Below are positions 44,149 to 54,893 of a DNA stretch of 64,000 bases, piece after piece. The stretch covers positions 2,232,001-2,296,000 of the forward strand of contig JAGPXD010000005.1 of NCBI GenBank assembly GCA_020746995.1, given 5' to 3'. Every line of letters starts with the position of its first letter. Positions within the stretch are counted from its first letter, which is position 1. The DNA is from Plectosphaerella cucumerina (lineage: Eukaryota; Ascomycota; Sordariomycetes; Glomerellales; Plectosphaerellaceae). The notes beneath the pieces are model-generated. The model made no database searches. It saw only the letters and a list, made by a program, of their open reading frames with translations, and had not been told where the DNA came from. A program made the position numbers and the translations under genes.

Positions 44149-45572
44149 CTACAGGTCCTCCTCGTCCGAAAAGTCGAACACCGGCTTCTCCAGCCGCCGC
44201 GTGGTCTTCACTGCCTCCTTTACACCGCCTCCCTCGTTAACGTCGCCTGCAGCATCCAGCCTCGTCGTCGCCCATGCACCGGTCCGCGGGTTGTACTCGA
44301 GAAGGTACGTGGCCGCTCCGTCCGCACCATACTCATGCGAGAGCTCCAGGTTGGGCTCGCCATAGTGGCCCATGAACTCGAGCTCGAAGCCTAGCACAGC
44401 ACCTGGCCCCAAGATGCCCCGGTGATTGAGCACGTACGGCTCCGTCGTCACGGGGCGGCGGGTGCCCTCGAGCCGCACAGAGCGCAGGAAGGTGACGGGT
44501 GTGCCGTCGACGTCCACGCCTGTCAGCGTCGCCTGGTGGCGCTCTTCCTCCAGCGTCTTCACCTCAACGGTGAGGCGGCGGCGCAGTACAAACTCGGGAA
44601 TAGGAATGCCCAAGTTGTCCATAACGCGGGTCATGAGGTCGTCAGTCCTGGCGTGAATGCGAAGTCCCGGCGCGCAGAGACCATCCATGTCCGTGGCCTG
44701 CAGGTTGCATATGGACAACTGCGGGGCCATGCGGCCTCGAACGCCCTTTCGTTTGCCGACCGTCTCGGGGATGGTGCAGGCGGGCGGCACGGTGAGGGAG
44801 GAGCCGAGGACGAGGCAGAGGTCTGCCTTTTTGGCATGCTCGCGCGCCCGCTCGAGCGGAGCTTCGGGGAGGAACTCGCCAAAGTTGATGATGGTGTCGT
44901 GGAGGTCGCCGTCGCAGGCGGCACACTTGCGGCCGGTTCGGTGGTCGAAGACGGTCTTTTCGTAGCTGGCGACGGCGCGGAAGTCTGGGCGTGGTCAGGT
45001 CATGTCTTTTGGATTGGGGCACTGAGTGATTCACCCCTGATGTATTCCTTGCCGCAGTTCTTGCAGCATTCCCTGTTGCTGTTGCCGTGCAGCTCCGAGA
45101 TGAGCTCCTACGGAAGGGTCAGTCGACATCAGACGTGGGGCACATAACCTGAGTCCTCACAGGCAGGATACCACTTCTTCGGTGCAGGCCATCGCAGTTC
45201 TGGCTGACGAGGTACTTGAGCAGACCACGGTCCTGCAAAGCGACGAGGGCCATGTGTGTTGGCGTCGGTAGGGCCGTCAGGGTCATGCTGGCTTTACCCT
45301 TTGGCTCGCGGCCCTGGGCGAGACGGGTCCAGGCACCCTCAGGGCCACGGAAATCGGGGATGCCTGGGGAAAGGTATTATGTGAGAACAGGACAAGCAGC
45401 CACTAGGATTGTTATGCTCACCTGCTGATGTTGATATCCCGGCGCCGGTGAAGACAAGGAAATGTTTGCTCTCCCTGATCCTTTCGGCGAGCACGGCGGC
45501 CTTTCGGTCGATAGCATCGGACGACTCCTGCCGTTCCTCATCCGCCACTGCGGGGGCCCAGGTGGTGGCCAT
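44149..45572 (-). CDS. SIRT6/SIRT7-like NAD-dependent protein deacetylase (sirtuin)
   Basis: Sirtuin of 420 residues. Exons are 45422-45572, 45161-45363, 45035-45107 and 44149-44984, with introns of 58, 53 and 50 nt. NAD-binding motifs are FTGAGISTSAGIPDFRGPEG at residues 41-60 and SQNCDGLH at 104-111. The catalytic histidine is H125 in ISELHGNSN. The structural zinc site is C133-x-x-C136 and C163-x-x-C166. The spacing and the HRRSG and SELHGNSN motifs place it with class IV (SIRT6/7-like) sirtuins. About 200 residues follow the catalytic core, ending in acidic FDFSDEEDL. An in-frame ATG 20 codons upstream (45632) is a possible alternative start. The likely role is chromatin deacylation; the exact substrate is unknown. 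Confidence 0.88.
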
Positions 45573-45866
45573 TTGGTGTATGGGTGGGAGAGAGATGTAT
45601 GAGGGAAGAAGCGTCAGGTCAAGGGGTTGCATGTCTCGGCGGGTGCCTAGTCAATCTCACGCCCACGTGACGAGATGTAGGCTTGCCCGTGTCGAAAGGG
45701 TTAGCAGAAGATGATGAATAGGAGTCTTGACCTAGACTATTTTGCCTGGCTTCATGGTGTTTCCTACATGTTCTACATCAGCTAGACCCCCGTTCTAGCC
45801 TCTTCCCAATGTGAAGGTATACAAAGTTTAAGGCCGCCGATATACCGCGTCGAGGGGACTTTTTGG

Positions 45867-46049
45867 AAAATCGCATGACGTCCCGTAAGTGTCGCATGGC
45901 AGCTGGGACTTGCTGATCTGCTGTAGCGATTGACCTGCTGTAGCGGTTGAACAGCTGCGTCGGTTGAACTGCCGTAGTGGTTGGGATTACAAGTGCACTG
46001 CAGTGTAGGTCAGCTGTCATGCGACACTCGCGAGGCGTCATGCGATTTT
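45867..46049. repeat. foldback element: 39-bp inverted arms around a 17-bp minisatellite
   Basis: The left arm 45867-45905 and right arm 46011-46049 are inverted copies, 34 of 39 positions identical. All five mismatches are transitions. Shared blocks are aaaatcgcatgacg, gtgtcgcatg and cagctg. Between the arms, four tandem 17-bp units start at 45918, 45935, 45952 and 45969. The structure could be a small MITE-like relic or a hairpin-forming regulatory region; I found no flanking target-site duplication and no second copy in this window. Confidence 0.8.
45918..45985. repeat. 17-bp tandem minisatellite (4 copies)
   Basis: Exact 17-bp period. Copies begin ctgctgtagcgattga, ctgctgtagcggttga, cagctgcgtcggttga and ctgccgtagtggttgg. 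It sits in the loop of the surrounding inverted repeat. Confidence 0.82.
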
Positions 46050-46659
46050 CTAAACGCCTCCCGAGGGTCATGTCCGCTAGATGCGCCGGCATTCCGGCGC
46101 CGGCCCCGCATCTCCCGGGCGGTCGGTACCTTGGCTCGGGGCCGGGGATTTGAGGCGCACTCAAGTATGTAGTTTCTGTGGTGCGCCAGCCTTCACACCA
46201 CCATTTCCAGTCCAATTCATGCCCGGATCTCAATTGAGGCCCTCTGCCATTTTCCTACGAAAATTAATCAGCCACCTTAGGATTTCTCACAGTTGGCTTC
46301 GCAAGGCGCCCAGGGTGGAAGGTCATTGACCAATGGCGGCTGCTTACGTACTCTCAGATTGGCTGACAGTGGCTCTTGGTTCCTTTTTCACCAGCGCCTT
46401 TTGACGCCTTACGACTCGGACCTCAAAACCATCGTCGCGTCCTTGCCCATATCATCACCCACTCCTTAAACCTGCCACCTACCCGGTCCTCCCATCCCAT
46501 CCATCACAAATGCCACGGACATCCATCACTCTCACTGGCGTTTCGGTTCGCCCGCACATCCCAGATCTTCTTCGCTAAACGCAGCAACAGCAACCAACCA
46601 GACGCGCACTCAGCCCCACTGTTGTTCACTCACTCAATCCACGCGATACGTGGCCCATC

Positions 46660-48063
46660 ATGGTGAACCCTTCGGCAAGGCAGCTCTTCGAGAGCATCGA
46701 GGCCGAGCACAACGCCCTCGAGGCGACTATTCAACAGCAAGATCAGGAAATCCGCTCGCTGAAGCAACAGCTCTCTTCGCTGGAGACCGCCGCCCTGGCG
46801 CGAGCCGAGGAACAGGCCGCAAACGACCGTCGCGTCGAACAACTCGCGCAGCAGACCGCCGCCAGTACTGTTACCCCCGAATTCTTTTTTACCGTATTAG
46901 GCTGTGTCAGGAGTTGTTGGAGTCTGTCTCGCGAGTTGTTTGCCACGTGTATACACGTGCTGCTACTGCATCAACTCCCAAGACAGATTCCTGATGACTC
47001 CTGAGACGTCCGTAAAAGGAAATTACTGACTCCGTATGTTGTAGTGGCCCAGCAACTCTCCAACCAGAGCGACGAGATAAACAGGCTCAAGAGGTACAAC
47101 GCCGGTTTCATCGCCCAATTCAACGTCAACGACGAGTGGGTCAAGACTCAGTACGCGGCCCTGTCCGAGATCGAGAGGCTTCTACCCAGCTGCACAACCG
47201 CCATGGCCATTATGAACGGCGTGAGGGCCGATCTCGGCATGAAGCCTTGCGAGATTCCGCGTCACGAAGAGGCTGCGGGGCCTGATGTGGTTCCCGAGGA
47301 CGGCGGGCAGGACGAAGAGCCAGGCCTTCCTGAAGTGGTGTCTGAGCAGCTGAACAACCTCAGCTATGCCGTGTTTGTTCCGATGGAGGATGCAGAGATG
47401 TCCACGCCAGCGGCAGTGCAAGGAGTGGCTCAAGGACAGCTGCCAGAGGCTGTGCCAGATGAACTGTCGGAGGAGATGGCAGAGGCGGTGCCTGAGGGAG
47501 CCTCAGAAGCTATCCCAGCGACGAACCAAGCGGCAAGGCCAGAGACACGATCGGAGAACTCTGACGAGACACGGTCAGAGACGCAGTCAGAAATCCTGCT
47601 AGATCTTCAGCCAGATACTCTGCCAGACGCGACTGCAGAGACACAACCAAGTACTCAGCCGGAGATCATCCATGACTCGGTCGAGGTCAGCCTCGTCGTC
47701 GCCGATAACTCTCCCCCAGACACCATCCCAGAGAGCGCAACAGAATCCAAAGTCAACACACCGAAAAGCCTCCCCCCATCCGCGGCAGGGGGGCAGAGGG
47801 CATCACCACCAGCCGAGGACCAATTCTTCACCCCTCCATCACACCCGACTGTGCCTTTCGCCGGCGTCTTCCCACCACAAACACCCAACCGGTCGACCGA
47901 AAAGCCACCGTCCGCAAAGAGACGCATGATGCAGCGCCCCTCCGCGACGGGCTCCGACTCGGAAGACGACCTGACCAAGGGGAGCGACACATATGTCGGC
48001 AAGCCGCAGCGCGGCGGTAACCGAGGAGGCCGCAAGGCGAAGAGGCAAAAGGCGCACAAGTAG
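46660..48063 (+). CDS. coiled-coil protein with acidic repeat region and basic C-terminus
   Basis: Proposed model: exon 1 46660-46864, intron 46865-47044 (180 nt, weak GTACTG donor, good TTACTGAC branch, TTGTAG acceptor), exon 2 47045-48063; 407 residues. The splice joins QLAQQTAA to MAQQLSNQSDEINRLK and makes one continuous heptad coiled coil over about residues 5-90. The middle (residues about 140-260) is acidic, built of degenerate Pro/Glu/Asp/Gln segments such as RSENSDETRSETQSEILLDL. The end is basic (KPPSAKRRMMQRPS, then RGGNRGGRKAKRQKAHK), suggesting nuclear localisation. No catalytic domain is seen and I do not recognise the family. A GTATAC donor at about 46945 would give a longer exon 1 that breaks the coil. 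Confidence 0.62.
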
Positions 48064-48579
48064 CAGCGACTTGAACCATGGTTCAGTGCGTGCAAACTTC
48101 ACGATTTGAAAGAAAAGCCGCGCGCTCTGGATCCATTGCCGAGAGATCGATCTTCTGGGCGGTTGACCCCCCTGGCTCCAATTGCTTACACACGGATGAT
48201 CAATTGTCGCTCCAGAGTCATCTGGACGATTTGCTCCGGAGCTCGTCGCGCCAGAACACTGAAATCAATGACGTCGCCCGTGCCCACCGCGTTCTGCGAA
48301 TGACGCCCCCCAACCGTCATGACCGCGACCGCCAGCCTGGTAAACCGTTTTTGCTCGTCCCATCGGCAGTTCAGCCGTCGGCGTTCGGCATCAACTTTTT
48401 TCGTGTGTCGTTCATGCTTACCACGTCCTGACGCGATGATCACGGCGAGATTGCCAAATGCAGCGGGGGCGGGCGAAAGACAAAACCAGCACATCCTGCT
48501 GCAGGCTTCACACTGAACGAGACACCACCTCTAACCTCTACACTCTAATCCTCTCTAAAAAACACCCCCAGATCACAAC
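48064..48579. promoter_or_regulatory. promoter region of zinc dehydrogenase gene
   Basis: 516 bp between two same-strand genes, containing the 3' flank of the coiled-coil gene and the dehydrogenase promoter and leader. No specific site can be named. Confidence 0.4.
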
Positions 48580-49935
48580 ATGGCAGTCTCACAAGCAGCC
48601 TACGCGGCCGAAAAGGCCATCGGCCACCAGGACGCCGCCACGGCCCAGGACATCGCAAACTACAGCAACCCCGCCCATGGTTACCAGGACTCCCTCATGA
48701 AGGCCCTCACCTGGCAGGGCAAGAACAGCGTCGTCGTCCAGGACGTGCCCCGCCCCAAGATCGTCGAGGACCGCGACATCATCCTCCGCGTCACCGGCAG
48801 CACCGTCTGCGGCTCCGACCTGCACCTCCTCCACGGCTCCGTCATCCAGATGGCCAAGGGCGACATCCTCGGCCACGAGTTCTGCGGCGTCGTTGACGAG
48901 GTCGGCCCCGGCGTCAAGAACCTCAAAGTCGGCACCCGCGGCGTCGTCTCCTTCAACATCGCCTGCGGCGACTGCTTCTTCTGCAAGCAGAAACTCTCCT
49001 CGCAGTGCGAGCGCACCAACTCAAACACCACCGCCAAGGCAATGTACGGCACCCAGACCAGCGGCATGTTTGGGTATAGCCACTTCACCGGCGGCTTCGG
49101 CGGCGGCCAGGCAGAGTACGTCCGCGTGCCCTTTGGCGAGGTCAACCTCCTCGAGATCCCCGACGACGTCCCCGACGAAAAGGCCCTCTACCTCTCCGAC
49201 GTGCTCGCCACCTCCTTCAACGCCGTCAAGGACACCAAAGTTTACGAGGGCGACACCGTCGCCGTCTGGGGCGCCGGTCCCATCGGCCAGATGGCCGGCG
49301 TCTTCGCCCTCATGGACGGAGCGAAAAAGGTATTCTTCGTCGACACCGAGCCCCGCCTGACGTTCATCAAAGAGCGCTGGCCCCCCGCCCACCTCGACAA
49401 GCTCGAGCTCATCGACTACAAGAAGCTTTCCTACGGCGTCACCAACAAACCCACCGTCGTCTCCGTCCTGCGCGAGAAGACCGACGGCCGCGGGCCAGAC
49501 GTGGCCATTGAGTGCGTCGCGGGCGAGTACGCCAAGGGCTGGGCGCACTGGTTTGAGATCCAGCTCGGCGCCGAGACGGACACGAGCGAGATCCTCAACG
49601 AGATGATCGAGAGCGTCCGCAGTTTCGGCCGGTGCGGAGTCACGGGTGTCTACGTCGGCTACACGAATCACTTCAACATCGGCTCTCTGATGGAGCGCGG
49701 CATCCGCCTCATCGGAAACGGCCAGGCACCCGTCCACCGGTACTGGCACGATCTCATGAAGAAGATCCAATCTGGCGAGCTGGACCCGTACCAGATGCTG
49801 TCGCACCGCGTACGCCTCGAGGATCTCGACAAGGTCTACACCAGTTTCGAGAAGCACCAGATGCAAAAAGTATTCGTCGAGACAAAGTTCTCCTTCCCAA
49901 GGGCCGAGGGCACACCTGAGCTCACGACATATTGA
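48580..49935 (+). CDS. zinc-dependent alcohol dehydrogenase, glutathione-independent formaldehyde dehydrogenase type
   Basis: Intronless, 451 residues. The GroES-like domain carries the catalytic zinc ligands C77 (TVCGSDLHLLHG) and H99-E100 (ILGHEFCG). The structural zinc lobe has C129, C132, C135 and C143 (ACGDCFFCKQKLSSQC). The Rossmann domain has VAVWGAGPIGQMAGVFAL, then an acidic residue after the second strand (FFVDTEPR), which favours NAD. A long insertion before the Rossmann fold and a C-terminal extension (AEGTPELTTY) fit the formaldehyde-dehydrogenase-like medium-chain group. The N-terminal 40 residues are extra relative to bacterial members and are not a clear targeting peptide. The likely role is aldehyde or alcohol oxidation; the substrate is uncertain. 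Confidence 0.9.
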   Translation: MAVSQAAYAAEKAIGHQDAATAQDIANYSNPAHGYQDSLMKALTWQGKNSVVVQDVPRPKIVEDRDIILRVTGSTVCGSDLHLLHGSVIQMAKGDILGHEFCGVVDEVGPGVKNLKVGTRGVVSFNIACGDCFFCKQKLSSQCERTNSNTTAKAMYGTQTSGMFGYSHFTGGFGGGQAEYVRVPFGEVNLLEIPDDVPDEKALYLSDVLATSFNAVKDTKVYEGDTVAVWGAGPIGQMAGVFALMDGAKKVFFVDTEPRLTFIKERWPPAHLDKLELIDYKKLSYGVTNKPTVVSVLREKTDGRGPDVAIECVAGEYAKGWAHWFEIQLGAETDTSEILNEMIESVRSFGRCGVTGVYVGYTNHFNIGSLMERGIRLIGNGQAPVHRYWHDLMKKIQSGELDPYQMLSHRVRLEDLDKVYTSFEKHQMQKVFVETKFSFPRAEGTPELTTY

Positions 49936-50272
49936 TCGAGTCTGAGAGTGCAAAGCAAGCGATGAGATTATTTAGGATTGAATATACCTAGCTAGTTTTC
50001 AAGCCCAGTTCTTCTTCTTCATCGAGCAACGCAAATATGTAGGATCCAAAGTGAGAGTAGTCATTACGCGTGACATATGTGCGTGCGCTCTCGTCGGGTG
50101 TATACAAAAGAAACATCTGCAGACGCAGTGCAGCTAGGGTATCTCAGTCTCTCCAAGTCTCGTGCTCCCATGAGACGCCTTCGTCTGTCCTAGAAAGAAT
50201 TAATCGTAACCAAATGAAATGAGGGAATGTCAGTCCAACTCCGGCGCGATGCTTGCTGTCAAGTAATCGTTA
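49936..50272. other. convergent 3' spacer
   Basis: 337 bp between two convergent stop codons, relatively AT-rich near 49970-50110. Only transcript ends are expected. Confidence 0.5.
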
Positions 50273-52787
50273 TCAGCCCTCGAGGCCTTCCCGCAGGGCC
50301 TCCACGTCAACAATGTCCGGGAGGACTTTGCTCGGGGCGCCCCGCCTCTGGTGGTAGGCCAGATACTCCTGGAATCCGGGAATGGCTCCGGGCTGGTTGA
50401 TACCCGACGCCCGTTGCCAGTCCCGTTCCTTCTCCTTCTCTTTTTCTGTCTTTGCCGGCTGGGCAGGCGTCGGCGAGTCGTCGGCGCCGCCGCTGGGGCT
50501 GCTACCGCCACCCCAAGGGCGCCAGCTGGACCACCGCGAAAGTTTCCCGGGTGTGTTGTACATGGAGCCTGCTGGTGACAGGCTTCGTGTCGGGGAGGAA
50601 ACATTGCGGTGGCCTGGGAGGCCGGCCAGGCTGTCCCTGAGGACGGCCGAACTGCGCTTGTTCGTGACACTAGAAATGGTGGACGAGGCCGTGACGCTGG
50701 AGAACACAACTTCGGCGCCCCCTAACGGACGGAGGGCCATCTGGCTCGGCCGTATCTTGAGTGTGTGGATGTCCAGGCCTCCACTGAGCGACATTATCGA
50801 CTCGTGTGAGGCCACGCGACGCAGTTGGGGTCGTGGCATTCTCTCTTCCGTCGAGAAAGATGATTCTTCGGCAGCCGACTCGTCTGTGGCTGCGTGCGCA
50901 TCGGGTGAGTCCTCGGCATCAGCGTCGCCGTAAGCATCGGCCGATTCTTCGTGTATAGGGCCCGGGGCCTCGTATTCCGACGACCTCGTGATGACCGGAA
51001 CAGGAGACGCGGGTGTCATTGAGGTAAAGATGCTCCGTGTTGATATCTCTGAAGGGCGCTTCAGGTGAGATGCCCTCAAGGTCGGGGACAGGGGATCGAC
51101 GCTGGTGGTGGGAGATGACGGAAGATCCGATTCGGGCAGTCTGTCGAACATGGAATAGCGGTGCGTCGAGACCGGGGAGCTCGGCACAGACGAGGCAGCG
51201 ACTTCCGAAGGCTGCTCCGAGAAGACGGACCATCGATTGGAGGGCTGTCCCAGCGACAAGGCATGAGGGCCACGATGAGGTTGTGATAGCATGGCGGGCG
51301 CGGCCGGTGATGCGCCCAATCGCCAAGGAGTCGTGCTTGGTGGGGTGGAGGGTGCTGCCGAAGCAGGAGGAGAGAAGATGCCGGGCGTAAGACCGCTGCG
51401 CTTCTTTCTCGACTTCTTGACCTCGACCTTTTGCTCGACATGGTAGTGGTGGTGGATGTGAAACTCTTGGGAGAGTCGGGCCGACGGCGATTCTTCCGTC
51501 GGGCGCGGGGGTTCGAGTTCTGCCCGCAATGTCGAAGTTGTGCTGACCTCGCCGTCGGCGACTGGTTGGTGATAGAGGAGCTGGTCGCGTAGGGCTTGGA
51601 TTTCATCGTGGGAGTTGGTCAGGAGCTCTCGTAGCTCAGCGATGCCGAGCTGGAGGTTGGCGTTGTCCTGCAGCAGGTCCTTGACAAAGTGCGAGACGAC
51701 GGCGCTGCTGCCCTTGCTCTTCTCGATGGTCTTGACGGCGGCGGCGCCCTTAAGCCTTCCGGCGGCTGTGTTGAGCTCCTTTTCCATCTCGCGCTGTCGA
51801 TCCATACGGTCCATGGTTTCGGCGTGGCGCTCCCTCTCCTCCTTGGCCTCCTTCTCCATGCGCTCCAGCTGGCTCTGCAGTTCGTTGATGCCCCGCTCAG
51901 CCTTCTTCCACCGCGACAGGGCAGACCGGGCCTCGGACTCTGTGGTGACGAGTGTGTTCTGGAGGACGAGTTGCTCCCGCTCGAGCATGGCGACGTGGCG
52001 CTCCATCTCGGCGGCACGGGCGGCGGCGCCTTCCAGACGGCGAACGGCCTGTTGTGACGACAGAAGGGTGGCCTCGAGGGTCTGGATCCGGATGTCGGAG
52101 GTGTGGACGGAGTTGTTGAGGTTCTCCAGCTGGTCGAGCAGGGCACGGTTTTCCTCGACGGTCCTGGCGTTCTCGGCCTGCAGCTCCCGCTTGTCGAACT
52201 CGAGCTGCTCGATGCGGGTGGTGAGTTCGAACCGGTCGCGCTCGGCGTCGGCCATGTAGGCCTCATGGCGTGCGAGAAGCGCCTGGAGGGAAAAGGTCAG
52301 TGATGCGGCCATGGGGGACTGCAGAGGGCAGCATGGTTTTCGTGAAGGTGGTTTGGTTGTTTGGAGTCCGAGGCAGATGAGGCATCCCGGGCCACGGCAA
52401 TGGGATTAAACAGAGACAACATGATGCATTCCCGCCTGACTCGACGAGTAGTGACAAAGAATGTGTCGCCTTGTCAGGAGGAGGGAGGGGCAAGTGGAAG
52501 GAATGTGAATAGGGCTCTGCGGGAATTGGTACGCTGGGAGGAGGGGGTTTGGGGACAGGGACGGAGACAAGACAAAGAAGAGGAAGAGCACGAACCTGGC
52601 CGAGCTTGGCGGCTGTGTGGACATCCTTTTCGACGCTGTCGAGGACAGTGTTGCTGTGCCTGAGAAAGGCACAGTCTTCGCGACCACAGCAGCATCGCAG
52701 GTCTGGGGTCGGGCCCTGGCTGGCACCGGCGATGGCGGAGGGGATGAGGGCGGCCAGGGCGTCTTGGGATAACCGGTGGTTCGCCAT
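50273..52787 (-). CDS. long coiled-coil protein (often labelled myosin-like) with N-terminal Cys motif
   Basis: Exon 1 is 52596-52787 and exon 2 50273-52282; a 313-nt intron (donor GTTCGT, acceptor CTCCAG) joins KLGQ to ALLARHEAYM. The 733-residue product starts MANHRLSQDALAALIPSAIA and has a tight cysteine group, LRCCCGREDCAFLRHSN. Residues about 50-260 are an almost uninterrupted coiled coil (RTVEENRALLDQLENLNNSV), ending with FVKDLLQDNANLQLGIAELR. The rest is Ser/Pro-rich, disordered, with basic patches and a short conserved end (AIPGFQEYLAYHQRRGAP). Fungal homologues are often named myosin heavy chain from the coiled coil alone; there is no motor domain. The frame stays open about 300 bp upstream of the chosen ATG, so a longer N-terminus from another exon is possible. 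Confidence 0.75.
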
Positions 52788-54893
52788 GGACGCTTCGAGT
52801 TCTAGGGGCGACGCGGAGCTGGAGGTCTCGTCGGGTGCCACATTCTGGGGATCTGGTGGTGAAGAAATGGTGAGAGGCGACGTGGGACTGGATGACGAGG
52901 CCGTCCAGGACGGGCTGGGCAGAGCAGGGGAGCGACTGCGTGGCTGGCGGGTGCTGCAAGTGTTTTTGTCGGTGAGAGAAGCGAAGCGGCGCCGACGCGC
53001 TCTTCTGGGCGTTGGGTTCCTATCACGAGCGAGTCGCGCGAATGGTAGGGGAGAGCGACGGTGGAGTTGAACGGTTCGCAGGCGGGTTGGGCGGACACAG
53101 GACAGGAGACCGTGGAGTCAGGGTGCGTGCGTGCAGGCCGCAGTGCGGTGCAGCGCAGCAGCGGGCAGCGGGCAGCGGTGGGTGACAGGGATGCTGGGGT
53201 TCGTCCGTGAAAACCGTCGAAATGAGGTGGGGTCGGCAGAAATGGGATGTCCAGGCGTCGGAAACGAAACGAGTTTATCGGGCCGTTGACGATGTTTTGT
53301 GCCGGCGCGGTAGTCGCCGTCTTGACGAATGTTGAATGAATGGTAAGGATATACAGGTGTGAGGAACGGAGGAGGGGATGGAGGAGTCAGATGAGGGGTT
53401 AGAATGAGTCCGACAAGGGGAGGACGAGTGTCAAGATTGGGCTGAAGTGAGGTGCTCGACGGGTCTGGGGCCAACTCAGGTCCAGTCCATTCTGGGTCCG
53501 GCGTGCCTTGTCCAACTGTTCCCGGCTTGGTGTCCCTGCTTGTTGTGGTTGTGCTTTCGCTGTCCGAGTCGTCCCTGCCGCCGGAGCGCGCTGCTGCGGG
53601 CTGGGCTGGGCTGGGCGGGACGGGAGTGGTCAGGGCAGGAACAGGCGGGTCGGGTGACATGCCCTCACACTGCTCTGTGCATGAAAACGTCCAATGAACG
53701 GCGGGGCGCCATACCAAGAACAGGCTAATCCAGGAACCTTACGGGTCGGCCATATCGTTCCTGCCACCTTCTTTAAAATCATGTTTTGGTGGGGTCGGAG
53801 GCCTGGCCGCCGATGCAGTACTGGCAGGGCTTGCAAACTTCATTTCGTCCAGTGCCGTGCCAGTAGTGACGCAGAGACGGAACACTCAGAGCCAAGCAAT
53901 CCTCCAGATCTACTGCACCCTCTCAAAGGTGAGGTGCATCAGGTGTGATCCGGAGCGACCAGAGTTCCACAGCTTCGACCTCAGATGACGTGAGTGGCGC
54001 AACAGCACAAGCCAGCCATCAGAGGGCACAGTTTCAACCGCAACAGTCACTCGGGCGAAGACTCTTGATTTCGATCGAAGAGCTGATAACATCTGCCTCT
54101 CTTCGTCCTTCGACTACTCTGGACCCTATCTCCCCACATGTCTAGGTCGGCGACTGATGGCGCGCTGTAGGGGCCCAGTCGATGCACCATTTTGCCAAGG
54201 GAACGTCCCATCTTCACCAGAACATTCAGCAGTCAGAATATCCAGTCGGCTGGTCGAAGCGAACCGCAGGAGACACAAGAATTTGACGATGAAGACTGAA
54301 GAGATTCATAGTCTTCATCCACTGACAGCCGTGGAACCTTTGGCTGTGTCTTGACCGAGTTTCAGAGACATGTGCTCCCAACCCGTGCAAACCCCCCGCC
54401 CAATACTCGATGACAGCCCCCTACGCAAGCTTGGCAAATACATTATTACACTACCAGAACTAAAATCCCAACAGAATGATACACGTTCAACTAGAAAGTA
54501 GCAGCATGCCGACCTACAGTAGGCCCGCCCCGGAGGCGTCCGACTGGCACCGCCTGTCCGGGCCCGCTTCAGGTGCGGCAGGCGGGCCGCCACGGAGCCC
54601 CCTCCCGCCGTTGGAATCGGTCGGTCCCCAGTGGAGTTGTACCTGCACCGCCGCTCCCACGTGTGCTGGCCGCTGCGAATCACGACACGTCTGCAACTGA
54701 AGCCAAGCCCGAGCATCAACGTCCAGACTCCTCCCAAGCCCAACGGCCCAGCAAGTCTGCTCCTCATCGTCACCGAGGAGACGAGACGAGCACCGAAGGG
54801 GTGGGAAGGAGCGGCCAGGCACTCATTACAAGACACCTGTCCTGCCCGGGGGAAGACCAACCTCGCCTCATCACCATCTTCACTTCACACACG
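52788..54893. other. 2.1-kb divergent intergenic region
   Basis: It separates the coiled-coil gene (leftward) from RFT1 (rightward). The first 300 bp are open in the coiled-coil reading frame without an ATG and may be 5' leader or coding. Other frames, including 53118-53717 on the minus strand, have no features. RFT1's frame is open upstream to about 54573, but its family start is at 54894. Confidence 0.5.

Larger units (their letters stand above)
45573..46659. other. 1.1-kb divergent intergenic region with foldback element
   Basis: This lies between the sirtuin start (leftward) and the coiled-coil protein start (rightward). It holds a 183-bp inverted-repeat element at 45867-46049 and a small GC-rich palindromic stretch near 46086-46105 (gcgccggcattccggcgccg). 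No gene is supported. Confidence 0.55.

Noticed and set aside
46865..47004. Continuation of the coiled-coil protein's first exon to the stop at 47004
   Set aside because: The residues encoded (SWSLSRELFATCIHVLLLHQ) are unlike the coil, and an intron ending at 47044 joins a matching coil in the next exon.
52283..52595. Open reading through the first intron of the coiled-coil gene (a frame of 192 codons)
   Set aside because: The read-through part is Pro/Leu-rich and breaks the coiled coil; splicing KLGQ to ALLARHEAYM restores the expected protein.
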